Positions 13,790 through 23,065 of a DNA stretch of 64,000 nucleotides are shown piece after piece. The stretch comes from Nymphaea colorata (Eukaryota > Streptophyta > Magnoliopsida > Nymphaeales > Nymphaeaceae), in assembly GCF_008831285.2 (NCBI RefSeq), contig NC_045150.1, forward strand, positions 7,638,001 through 7,702,000, written 5' to 3'. The position numbers and the translations under genes are program-made. The stretch's first letter is position 1, and the number at the start of each line of letters is the position of its first letter. The notes beneath the pieces are model-generated. The model was not told where the DNA came from, did not search any database, and saw nothing but the letters and a program-made list of their open reading frames with translations.

Positions 13790-14720
13790 AGGTGGTCTTC
13801 TAGGTTTATATCAGCAGTTGAGGTGGTTCATGTCTTGTAGGTGAGTGTTAGAAGTAGAACAATCAATATCCATGAGAGAGAGAGAGAGAGAGGAAGAAAC
13901 TTTACTCAAAAGCATCCTTCCCTGACATGCATGCTCCCACTGCTTCCCCTTGCTTTTGACCTTCTGTGGCTTATGGCTTTCCCTTAATTTGCTTCCACTT
14001 CAATGCAAGTGAGACACCTGTATATTTTATGCCTACCCATGAATGTTCATTCAAATATTTTTGATGTTTGTTTTTCCCACCACTCAAGAAGTGGGATGTC
14101 CACAAACTTTACACTGTCTCTATCTTCTCCTCAACTAACATCTTAGTGGAACACAATCTTTAGCCTTTGCCCCTCTCTACTGTGTTTGCATCCCAAACAG
14201 GAACACATGAACCACCTTCATCAGTCATTAAACTATGCAGTGGGATATGTCCCCATTCATTAATGCAAATCGTTAAAATAAGTCTCCCTAAATATCGTAT
14301 TCGTATGTCGCATCCGCTCAACTGTGTATCTGTGACTTTATATATATATATATATATATAAAGTCATCCGTTTGAGTTGGGGACATGTCCGACCGTAAAG
14401 ATAAAGAAGAGAAGGAAAAGGCATTTACTACTCATTGTCCCAACGAATACTTACAGCGGGGAACAGGTGCACATTTATTTCTTTCGTCCGCAGTAAAAGA
14501 TCTAAAGCAAAAAAGAAATATATTTAACAAGCCTAAACCCCTTCTCTCCCTCCCTCTCATCTCCCGATAGGTATATATACGTCTTTAAATCCCTCACCTT
14601 CTTCCCTTGCTCTCCTGTCTCTCTGGCCATGGAGAGAGCATCGTTCTTCGTTCTCTTCCCCTTCTTCCTCCTCCTCTCCACTGGTTCTGCAGATCTCGTT
14701 TCTCACCAGAGACACTGGTA
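13790..14720 (+). repeat. Left arm of inverted duplication: promoter and 5' end of the aspartic protease gene
   Basis: Read on +, this segment matches the reverse complement of about 17357-18150 in order: ggtttatatcagcagttgag, gagtgttagaagtagaacaa, aagtgggatgtccacaaact, cctttgcccctctctactgt, then the TATA region and the start of the coding sequence. Compared with the other arm it carries an extra 122 bp (14194-14315) bounded by the six bases GCATCC. Homology stops just after CAGACACTGGTA, at about 14720. Confidence 0.9.
14572..14579 (+). promoter_or_regulatory. TATA box of the truncated aspartic protease copy
   Basis: TATATATA lies 50 bp before the ATG at 14629 and corresponds to the TATA element of the intact gene at 17496-17501. 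The surrounding leader is conserved between copies, so the truncated copy may have kept a working core promoter. Confidence 0.5.
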
Positions 14721-14721
14721 A
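14629..14721 (+). pseudogene. Truncated aspartic protease gene (signal peptide only)
   Basis: The ATG opens a 30-residue frame whose first 27 codons copy the signal peptide of the intact gene (ERASFFVLFPFFLLL and then ADLVSHQ). It then reads RHW and stops at TAA. Homology to the protease ends here, so everything after residue 30, including both catalytic aspartates, is missing. The sequence ACTGGTAAGG at the break resembles a splice donor, so a spliced chimeric transcript is possible but unproven. It faces the intact gene. Confidence 0.85.
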
Positions 14722-14932
14722 GGGCCCAGGTGGGCTTTCAGAACCCGGGGAACGGGCTTGTGCCCAGGCTCGGCTTGAACCAGGCAAGGGCGAGCCAGGC
14801 CGAATTTGATAAAAAAAAATAGTAAATTATAAATATTATATATATATATATATATACAGCGACCTGCATATGGAGTAATGATAATAAAGCTTGGGTTCCA
14901 CTTCCCGGCGGATGTGCAATCTGAATCAGACA
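14722..14932. other. Repeat-like sequence after the duplication breakpoint
   Basis: A GC-rich block with phrases such as gcccaggctcggcttgaacc, followed by an A run and a TA run (about 14838-14856). It looks like a degraded interspersed repeat and has no gene. Confidence 0.4.
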
Positions 14933-15125
14933 CAAATTTCTGGGTGCTTTTCTACCTGACTAGTTCCTAATGTTAGTGCTTTTCTTAGTGTAAAGTACTC
15001 TTCACTACTTTTTTTACTTTTTGTATCTCCCACCGCCACAAGTCTTAAGATGTGAAGAGTACTTGACACTAAAAAAAAGCACTAAGATTAGGAACTAGTC
15101 AGCTAGAAAGGCACCCAGAAATTTG
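14933..15125. mobile_element. Foldback MITE, 193 bp
   Basis: Two arms of about 74 bp (14933-15006 and 15051-15125) are inverted copies with a few mismatches. They start CAAATTTCTGGGTGC and end GCACCCAGAAATTTG, with a loop of about 45 bp. Such short, non-coding, nearly palindromic units are typical of MITEs. No convincing target duplication is seen, so the superfamily is not assigned. It sits inside the spacer of the aspartic protease inverted duplication. Confidence 0.8.
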
Positions 15126-15943
15126 CACCCTTTGCTTTTTTAGTTCCTAATCTCGACCAATCATTTTCTTGAAATCCATGCTTGAGAAAGTTACGTGCGG
15201 TACGGTTTTAGAGTTGAAGAGGGCTATGAATCTCAGCCTTTTTACTCGCTTCTCTGTGTACCATTCATAGAACTCTCCTTCAATATCTGTATTTCTGTAT
15301 GTTGTATCCGCTTGGCCGAATACACGTGATGTATATATATCTAAGTAGAACTGCTTGTTTGCAATATTATGTGTTTTAATTAAGAGATCACATGTTCTCG
15401 AGCTTTAAATTCAGTTAAGAAAAGCGACACTCGAATAGGTCAGCACGACATGCCATACCATTTCTTAATCATATTTTGCATATAAAGTAACTTTATGTTC
15501 CATCACTGTATATAATATAATATAATACGTGTCCGCATGCAGTGCAATGTACAAACTAAGGCGCGTGCAATAACAAAACCATTAAAAGTCTGCATTAAAC
15601 AACTTAAAGAGCCTGTCCTTCTAACCCTTTAGTAAGGATCAGTTATCCTCGTCTCAAATGCACATCGAATATTCAATATACGCGGGACATAGTTGATCAC
15701 AGTTTAAAAAAAAGCAGGTCGTTTGACTACGGTTGGATATGACAGTAGAAAAACAATTCATCATTCTTTTCCTCTGATTGTAATAATATCCAACTCTACA
15801 TGTCCAACTTTTTCACCACTACAAGTTACACGCATTTTCCTCCTACACTACCAAACAAAGGTTATTCATGTGACTTTGCAGACAAAGTCACATGAACCCG
15901 ACCAAGCGGGTCCATTTAACTTTTCAAACCCGACCCGGGAGTA
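15126..15943. other. 3' flank of the aspartic protease gene
   Basis: AT-rich sequence between the MITE and the protease stop codon. It presumably includes the 3' UTR and polyadenylation region of that minus-strand gene. No further gene is seen. Confidence 0.5.
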
Positions 15944-17446
15944 TCAACACGCGTGGGGGATGAACCCGACCCGGGACCCGGCAGAGTCCAGGACGACCCG
16001 GATGCCCTGCTGCTGGATGTTGCCGATAATGGAGAGGCCGCCGGTGGTTCCCGCGAAGGCGAAGCAGAAGAGACCGTTGGAGTTGACGGGTATGAGGTAG
16101 TTGGTCGCCGGTAGGGAGAGGTCGGCTCCCCTGCTGAAGTGGAACACCACGGTCGGCACCTTCACCACGGTCTGCCCGCTCAGGTCGTAACACGTGTCGA
16201 AGAGCGAGAATCCGCCGGTGGTACGCCGGAGGTGCGTCGTGCCGGACCGGAACGCGTCCCGCATCGCCTCGTAAGCAGGCTGCACCAGACGGGTGACGGA
16301 CGTCCCGGAGTCCACGATCACCCCCCCGCTTCCATCACTGGAGATCTGGAACTCTGACGTCGGCACGGGGATCGGAGTGCCGCCCACGCTGATCCCCGCG
16401 AGCTCCACGTAGTAGAACGTCCCTAGCCTGGGGTTCGTCACCATGGGCGTGTAGATGACGGTCCCGCCGGCCGCTCCGGTGCCGGTCGGAGGCAACGCGG
16501 CGTCCCCGAATACCAGAGACGAGCCCTGGGTGCTGCCGGCCTGGCGGTCGGCGAGGCAGTAGGAGAAGCGCTGGCCGAAGATCCGGCCGGCCTGCGAGGG
16601 GAACGAAAGGTCGCCTCGGCCGAGACCGAGCAGACCCGCCGCGCCGGCGAAGAGGCCTTCGTTGTCGTGGCCGCAGCCGAGCGCCACCCGGCCGATGGTT
16701 GCGCTGCGGAAGGCGAGCGTCTCTGTCGAGAAGTCGCCGACGGTGAAGGATCCGTCACCGTAAGAGACCTGGTAGAGGCAGGTCTGGCGACTGTTGCAGC
16801 CGGAGATGTCGAGCTGCCGGCAGATGGGCGATGAACACGGTAGTCCGGCGAAGGACGACGACGTCCTCGGGTCGAATATAGGGTCGGCCTGCGAGTAGCA
16901 GCGGCGGCAAGGGGAACACTGGATCCACACAATGTCGCTGCCGGTGTCTACCACCATGGACATCGGACGTGCAGGGGTGCCTACTCCTACGCGCGTGAAG
17001 TATTCACCGCTCCCCTGCGAGAGCCCGGAGACGAGGGGGGAAGAGAAACCCCCCGGTCTCGACATAACCGCGCCGGAGCTGCCCTCCGGCCGCCTCGTCC
17101 TCCGCCCAGAACGGTGCCTCCGGTGGGCGACATGCGAGGCGATGAAGTCGACACGGGCGGCGTCGCGGTTAAGGCGAAGCGAGAATAGCTCGGCCGGCGT
17201 TGAGTTGTAGGCGAGGGAGTCCCGGTGCTCGAGCCGGAGGAAGAGGGAAGCGGACGCGGAGAGCGAGCCAAGGTCCGAAAACGATTCGGCCTCAAACAGA
17301 GTGTCGCTCCAGGGGATGGAAGAATCGAGAATGGGAGGGCTCGAGAGTGGTCGGACTACCAGTGTCTGGTGAGAAACGAGATCTGCATAAGCAGATGAAA
17401 GGAGGAGGAAGAAGGGGAAGAGAACGAAGAACGATGCTCTCCCCAT
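15944..17446 (-). CDS. Nepenthesin-type aspartic protease (ASPG1/ASPG2-like), single exon
   Basis: An intact 500-residue intronless gene. Residues 1-21 are a signal peptide (GRASFFVLFPFFLLL). A propeptide runs to about 145, and the mature A1 fold follows. The first catalytic motif DTGSDIVWIQC starts at Asp167, the flap Tyr lies in QVSYGDGSF near 229, and the second catalytic motif VDSGTSVTRL has Asp379. The Cys cluster CSPCRRCYSQ (177-184) is the nepenthesin-type insert. The C-terminus RVGFIPHAC and total length match the ASPG1/ASPG2 group of secreted or endomembrane proteases, members of which are linked to drought response in Arabidopsis. The gene is far more GC-rich than its surroundings. 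A TATA element lies about 50 bp upstream. A truncated inverted copy of its 5' end lies at 13790-14721. Confidence 0.92.
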   Translation of the reverse strand: MGRASFFVLFPFFLLLSSAYADLVSHQTLVVRPLSSPPILDSSIPWSDTLFEAESFSDLGSLSASASLFLRLEHRDSLAYNSTPAELFSLRLNRDAARVDFIASHVAHRRHRSGRRTRRPEGSSGAVMSRPGGFSSPLVSGLSQGSGEYFTRVGVGTPARPMSMVVDTGSDIVWIQCSPCRRCYSQADPIFDPRTSSSFAGLPCSSPICRQLDISGCNSRQTCLYQVSYGDGSFTVGDFSTETLAFRSATIGRVALGCGHDNEGLFAGAAGLLGLGRGDLSFPSQAGRIFGQRFSYCLADRQAGSTQGSSLVFGDAALPPTGTGAAGGTVIYTPMVTNPRLGTFYYVELAGISVGGTPIPVPTSEFQISSDGSGGVIVDSGTSVTRLVQPAYEAMRDAFRSGTTHLRRTTGGFSLFDTCYDLSGQTVVKVPTVVFHFSRGADLSLPATNYLIPVNSNGLFCFAFAGTTGGLSIIGNIQQQGIRVVLDSAGSRVGFIPHAC

Positions 17447-18150
17447 GGCGAGAGAGACAGGAGAGCAAGGGAAGAAGGTGAGGGATTTAAAGACATATAT
17501 ACCTAACGAGAGCTGAGAGGGAGGGAGAGAGAAGGGGTTTGCGCTTTTTAAATATATTTCTTTTTGCTTTAGATCTTTTACTGCAGACGAATGAAATAAA
17601 TGTGCACCTGTTCCCCGCTGTAAGTGTTAGTTGGGACAATTGAGTAATAAATGCCTTTTCCTTCTCTTTTTTATCTTTACGGACGGTATGTCCCCAACTC
17701 AAACGGATGACTTTATATATATACACAGTTGAGCGGGGATGCAAACACAGTAGAGAGGGGCAAAGGCTAAAGATTGTGTTCCACTAAGACGTTAGTTGAG
17801 GAGAAGATAGAGACAGTGTAAAGTTTGTGGACATCCCACTTCTTTGAAAGGTGGGAAACCAAACCATCAAAAGATCATTCATGGCTAACTAAGTAGAAAA
17901 CATATAGGTGTCTCATTTGCATTGAAGTGGAAGCAAATGAAAGGAAAGACATAAAGCCACAAAAAGGTGAAAAGCCAGAGAAGGAAGAGAGAACATGCAT
18001 GTGAGAGTGAGATGTTTTTGAGTAAAGTCACTGCCTCTCTCTTTCTCTCTCTCTTGCTTTCTTTGCATGGGTATTAATTGTTCTACTTCTAACACTCACA
18101 TGCAAAACATGAAGCGCTTCAACTGCTGGTATAAACCCAAAAGTTCACCT
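17357..18150 (-). repeat. Right arm of inverted duplication (5' end, leader and promoter of the protease gene)
   Basis: Read on the minus strand this matches 13790-14720. It starts around tgctggtataaacccaaaag (outer end) and ends in the codons for LVSHQTLV (inner end). Conservation extends about 700 bp upstream of the coding start, so the whole proximal promoter was duplicated. A CT-rich tract near 18033-18054 corresponds to an AG/GA tract in the other arm. Confidence 0.9.
17496..17501 (-). promoter_or_regulatory. TATA box of the aspartic protease gene
   Basis: On the minus strand GGTATATATG lies about 50 bp before the start codon at 17446. The same element, with the same spacing, occurs in the truncated copy at 14572. 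Confidence 0.6.
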
Positions 18151-18504
18151 TCACCTGGTTGGGTGTGTCCAGAGCTTATTGAAGAAGCATGGGCATTAAT
18201 TGTCTCACTTTTGTACTCCATGGCAGATGAAACCCAGCGGGCTCGCTTTGCACCAACTTGGAAGGGGCCATGCGGAGTCCCTATTACCCTATTACAAGGG
18301 TGTTTGGCTATAGTAACAGTTTGTTATAACTCTAATTATTAGAGCAAATTCATGAAACACTGCATGACAACATTTTATTCAATGCATGATCATTTCTCGT
18401 CTAGGGGAGAGCGAGCTAGCTTAGCTTGCCAGTCGACAGATGGTGCATATTAATACTCGCCAACAAAACATGAAATGCTTCAAATGCCACTTTCTGTTAG
18501 CCCA
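18151..18504. other. Unassigned sequence between inverted repeats
   Basis: No gene supported. A short block near 18446-18470 (attaatactcgccaacaaaa) resembles the loop of the foldback at 20795-20815, which suggests shared repeat ancestry. Confidence 0.35.
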
Positions 18505-18568
18505 CAGGGTCACCCTGGCTTGGTCGGCTTTGGACCCTATCACTGTTCATGGTATTTGTTTGTGGCAG
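18505..18568 (+). repeat. Direct repeat, copy 1 (about 64 bp)
   Basis: The sequence cagggtcaccctggcttggt through tgttcatggtatttgtttgtggcag recurs in the same orientation at 20474-20537. The two copies bracket the GASA palindrome and the smaller inverted repeat. Confidence 0.8.
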
Positions 18569-19011
18569 ACTTTAATTTTTGAAGCTGTACATTTTTCTCT
18601 TCCACTTTAGGCCTGGAATATGGTCTTTGATATGTTTCCAAGTTCTACTTTCTCGATATAAAACATTCAACAGTTTAATCATACGCCGCACCTGATGCAA
18701 ACTGTACTACTTGGACCTGGTTCAGGTTCATGCATGACCTTATGATCTTGTCCCATTCTGCAGATCTTTGCCCTTCACAAGAACACTTGCATTCATGCGA
18801 CGAACGGCCTCTGCGCTGGACACATGATGGGCTGTTTGACTGCACGGAAAACCAAGTATCAGGAACGCGGCGTTCCTGCAAATGGTGGAGCCCGTGACAA
18901 CGCGACAGGACAACGGAAGTGGATGAAACGACAACAACAACAACAGGGATAGAGTCGAAGGGGAGACATTGTTATATATGCTTTCAGATCATGGAAAGAA
19001 TGATCTTCCTA

Positions 19012-19361
19012 TTAAGGACACTTGCGGACGCCGCCGTGAGGCGTAGCAGGGGCACTCTTCGTAGTGGCCGGCGGTGCCGGAGGGGACGCAGTGGCACCTG
19101 GAGAGCAGGTGCCGCACGCCCTCTTGCAAAAGTTGGGCGACGATGACAGGCTGCAACTCACCCCGCATGCCGCATCGCAATCTGCGTCATACCATTCACA
19201 TCCTCAACACCCTACTCAAGAATACACAACTACGCCATTAACAGCACAGCAAAATTAACAGCACAGCAAAGAGAAAGAGACGTACCTAGCACTGGCGGAG
19301 GCAGAGCTAAAACGACCGAATGCCACACAAGCGCAGCCGTCGCTCGTGCACTCCTATGCAT
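19012..19361 (-). pseudogene. GASA/snakin-like cysteine-rich peptide gene, left palindrome arm
   Basis: Two exons, 19286-19361 and 19012-19181, are joined by a good GT-AG intron (GCTAG/GTACGT and ACGCAG/AT) in matching phase. They give an open 81-residue frame: a short hydrophobic leader, then DCDAACGVSCSLSSSPNFCK and RACGTC, the first half of a GASA domain. A one-base deletion after GTC shifts the middle of the domain out of frame. An 11-base deletion near the end restores it, so the conserved tail HGGVRKCP and its stop are still read. About half of the 12 conserved cysteines are lost. The ATG lies in the palindrome centre. GASA peptides are secreted gibberellin-responsive regulators; this copy is probably non-functional or altered. 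Confidence 0.75.
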
Positions 19362-19697
19362 TCCCTCGGCGCGAGCGACGGCTGCCCTCGTGTGGCATTG
19401 GGTCATTCTACCTTTGCCTCCGCCAGCGCTAGGCACGTCTCTTTCTCTTTGTTGTGCTGTTAATGGTGTAGTCTGTGTATTCATGAGTGGGGTGTTGAGG
19501 ATGTGAATGGTACGAGGCGATGCGGCATGCGGGGTGAGGTGCAGCCTGTCGTCGCGGCCCAACTTTTGCAAGAGGGAGTGCGGCACCTCCTGCTCCAGGT
19601 GCTACTGCGTCCCCTTCGGCACCGCCGGCCACAACGAAGAGTGCCCCCCTGCTACGCCTCCCAGACCACTCACGGCGGCGTCCGCAAGTGTCCTTAA
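19356..19697 (+). pseudogene. GASA/snakin-like gene copy, right palindrome arm, more decayed
   Basis: The frame reads DAACGVRCSLSSRPNFCKRE then CGTSCSRCYCVPFGTAGH and NEEC, a clear GASA domain with the Cys spacing intact to that point. Two extra C bases in a C run then shift the frame, so the expected PCYASQTTHGGVRKCP and stop are lost. Upstream, the splice donor corresponding to GTACGT has become GCACGT, the acceptor and first cysteine codon are deleted, and no in-frame ATG is present at the centre. A homopolymer assembly error could explain the C-run shift but not the other defects. Confidence 0.8.
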
Positions 19698-19957
19698 TAG
19701 GAAGATCATTCCGGCCATGATCTGAAAGCATATATAACAATGTCTCCCCTTCGACTCTATCTCTGTTGTTGTTGTTGTCGTTTCATCCAATTCCCTTGTT
19801 CCGGACGTTTGATTGTGTGGAAGGCAATATCCCACAAAACGGTGGGTCCCATTAAGTGAGGGTGTGAAAATTTCAAGTTAAGTTAAGGCGACTCACATGT
19901 GATTATGTTCAAAGTCTTGATAGCACTTACTAATTTAAGGCACATAAATCTACAAAT

Positions 19958-20231
19958 AGCGGCCCATAAAGTGTCACTAATTAGAACCACACACCCTAAA
20001 TAAGCAAATAAGAAACATTGGCTTCAACAAGTTTACGCATGCCAACAGCGGCGTAGCTAGAAATTTTTTTTTTTTATCAAGGGGTTGAATTATGGTTTCA
20101 AAAGTTTGACGAACTCCGCAATATCATTTTTCATAAGAAGCAAAAGCAGTGTTGGTATTCATAAACTTGTTGAAGCTTATTTATTTAGGGTGTGTGGCTC
20201 TAACTTGCATGTGACACTTTATGGGGCGGCT
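19958..20231. repeat. Inverted repeat with ~85-bp arms
   Basis: The left arm (about 19958-20047) and right arm (about 20149-20231) are inverted copies sharing cccataaagtgtcac, ccacacaccctaaataa and gcttcaacaagttta. Small gaps separate them and the loop is about 100 bp. Confidence 0.8.
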
Positions 20232-20432
20232 GTTTTGTTGGATGCATCTCCTGTCAATCTTCTTCTTCGGGTTAAAAATGTTTTGATGTAGAACGACATT
20301 TGTTTTACATGTAAATTTTAAAAATTTAGTTTAACTTATATAAAAATTTAAAAAATATATATATTTTAGCTCCTGTTAAAGTTTTAAAACTATAGTCCAA
20401 CCCCTACAGTGAAAAATTTCTGGCTCCCAAAC
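20050..20432. repeat. Second, overlapping inverted repeat (transposon remnant)
   Basis: The block tagctagaaattttt...ggggttgaattatggtttc at 20052-20105 is matched in reverse complement by actatagtccaacccc...aaaaatttctggctcc at 20388-20428. It overlaps the right arm of the preceding inverted repeat, so one element has inserted into or been copied across the other. Similar phrases occur at 4400-4560. Confidence 0.5.
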
Positions 20433-20473
20433 ACAAAGGTTCAAAATGAGACCCAAACCAAACGCAGTTCGAT

Positions 20474-20537
20474 CAGGGTCACCTTGGCTTGGTTCACTTT
20501 GGACCCCATCACTGTTCATGGCATTTCTTTGTGGCAG
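20474..20537 (+). repeat. Direct repeat, copy 2 (about 64 bp)
   Basis: Same orientation as 18505-18568, with a few substitutions. The similarity ends at gtggcag, precisely where the following foldback begins. Confidence 0.8.
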
Positions 20538-21110
20538 TGGACGAGTTAAAAGCAGCATGCACCATTTCTATAAATAATATTTTATGCACACCTCATTTTA
20601 TATCGACAAAGAAGTGCTATGAAGTGGTCGTGGAAATAACTTATAGAAAACACTAAGATAAACATTACAGTGAGGTGAACTTCGTGGTTCACTTTCCACA
20701 TCACTTTTGAGTAAAACTAGTGAAAGGATGCAAATAAAACTTTTACCAAAACATCTAGACAACATTTTATGAAAAGTTTTGATTGACACTATTAACACTC
20801 ACCAACAAAACACTTAAATATAGTATAAAGATCTTACGCTAGACCCGCTGATTCTCTTTCTGATTGAACAACTTTTCATAAAATGTTGTCTAGATGTTTT
20901 GGTAAAAGAGTTTTATTTGCATCCTTTCACTAGTTTTAGTCAAAAAGTGATGTGGAAAGTGAACCACGAAGTTCACCTCACTGTAATGTTTATCTTAGTG
21001 TTTTCTATAAGTTATTTCCACGACCACTTCATAGTACTTCTTTGTCGATGTAAGGTGTGCATAAAATATTATTTATAGAAATGGTGCATGCTGCTTTTAA
21101 CTCGTCCACT
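20536..21110. repeat. Nearly identical foldback (inverted repeat with ~242-bp arms)
   Basis: Arms 20536-20778 and 20870-21110 are inverted copies differing at only a handful of positions. They start AGTGGACGAGTTAAAAGC and end GCTTTTAACTCGTCCACT, with a 91-bp loop. No coding capacity is apparent. The high arm identity implies recent origin or ongoing homogenisation. No clear target duplication flanks it. It could be a MITE or a hairpin-RNA precursor. Confidence 0.92.
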
Positions 21111-22619
21111 AAGCCCTTATAAAAGCAAATGATATAGAGGGAAAATGAGCATTGATTTGTCAGAAGTCTTTATGGATAGATAAAAGTTTTATTTTTACCC
21201 TTCAGATTCATTTCAATATTTTCCAATATCCAGGCATTATTAGCTTACGCAAGTTCGTCTCGATCTTCTTGCTTAATTTTTACATATTCTATCAGATTAA
21301 TTTCTAGCTTTTATTTGCTTACATCACGTATCAGAGATCCGGTGATTTTTCACTTGTTCTTGTTTTTCCCAGTCTTCGTCAGCAATTAATATTGACATGT
21401 GGAGACCTTAAATCCTTCTCTCTAACTTAAACTTCAATAATTATATGCAGTACAATAGTTAGATCCGGACCTTTCGTTCTGGCTAGTACCCCAAAAGCAT
21501 CCTGATTACTTCTAAACCTAAATTAATAAGAAATAAACAAAAGCAAATCTTTTTTGAATCTTTTGGATCTAAAGCCTCTTTAATTTCCTAAACCACTGCG
21601 TACCCAACAAGAATCAAGACCTTCATGCTTCAACAATTAAGCAAAACTCAGTCTGTCACAATTTATTATGTCAGCACTTTTTAATACAAGCAGCACATTA
21701 TTTCCAGGTGAGTGGGAAGATTAATTCCAAAATTTATCGTTTGTATAAGAATCATACTGCTCATAAGTATCCAATTATTTCCTTGATTATTTTTATAATT
21801 ATTATGATTAGATACTTTTGTTAAAAGTACTGATTTCAAATAAATTTTGCAAGCTGGAATGGGATTATTAGCAGTTAATTAACCACAGCTTCTAAACTAG
21901 AGACGTTATAAATCTCTGTGTTGCACAATTTTTAGCCCAGTAAAGTAGAATAAACTCCTCAAGTGTGAACTCATTGAATAACTAATGAAAGGTATATTCA
22001 TTATAGTAGTCAAGCGACGAAGGCCAACGTATCGGCTAAATCACGACGCCTCAAAATCCAAAAATCTTAAACTGAACTGCAATAAAAATAAGCATATAAT
22101 TAATGAATGCAGGTAGCAACAACAGGAGCATGAAGAAAAGCACATAACATAAAAAGAAAACGACGAATGAACGCATATTAAGGCCGGAGAGGAATCTCCC
22201 TTTCCTCTTTTCTCCAGCAAGAAATTAGGCAAGATTTGAGGAGAGGGGCTACCTGAGATCGTGACTATCGACATCCTCACTGTCTTTTCATCTTTTTACC
22301 TGCAAGATCTTGAAGTTCACGCGGCATCCCTGGTGGAAGACTAGCCGTTGGAGGAAAGACAAAGAAATCCCCTATTTTCTTCTTGTCCTTTGCTTCGTCA
22401 GAGCTTTAAGAAAATGTGGAAATGCGACGGAGAATTTGCAGAGACTCACACGAGACACGATAATTGCAAAGCTTTCGCTATACACATGTCAAGATTTCAA
22501 ATATTTGTCCTATCTTTTGGTACCGATGCGGCTGAAAAGGGGCAGCTTCGGCTCTGGCATGGGCGGAGAAGGGGGAACTTGGCTCTGGTTTGGGTGGTAG
22601 GATAATTGGGGGTGAACAA

Positions 22620-23065
22620 GGAGTCGAGCTTAACTAATTAAAGCTCGGGTCATGAACGAGTTCGAGCTGAGTCATTTACTTAACGAATCGAGCTCAAGTT
22701 TATGAGTCGACTCGCTAAAATAATTAAGTTGAGTTCAAGCTCAACACATAACTGTCGAGTCGAGCTCGAGTCTTAATTGAGTTTGTCAAAACTTAATCAA
22801 GTCGATAAATTTAAACGAGTTTGTCGAGGCTTAATCGAGTCGAGCTCGAGTTCAATACATAACGATGAATATCAATTCTATTCAAACGAGTTTGTCGAGC
22901 TTTAATCGAGTCGAACTCGAGCTCAATACGTAACCACCGAGTCAAGCTGGAGTTGCTTCCCCTCATGCTATTCTTGAGCTCGAGCCGCGTGGAGCTTGAG
23001 GTTTCATTAGTCGAGCATAACTCGAGCTGATTGAACTCGGGGTCAACTCAGCTTGAATAACCTCA
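22620..23065. repeat. Degenerate GAGCTCGAGT-rich repeat
   Basis: Irregular repeats of the type cgagtcgagctcgagt and taatcgagtcgagctcgag span about 450 bp. Same character as the block at 12070-12465. Confidence 0.65.

Larger units (their letters stand above)
18908..19803. repeat. Nearly perfect ~900-bp palindrome built from two GASA gene copies
   Basis: The left arm (about 18908-19358) and right arm (about 19359-19803) are inverted copies with roughly ninety percent identity by eye. They meet without a spacer at the hexamer ATGCAT (19356-19361). Shared landmarks include tggatgaaacgacaacaaca, gagacattgttatatatgct, cctattaaggacacttgcgg, aggctgca and acagcaca. A transcript crossing the centre in either direction would fold into a hairpin of about 440 base pairs with a tiny loop. 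Each arm carries one GASA-type gene, arranged head to head with start regions at the centre and no room for a promoter between them. Confidence 0.92.
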
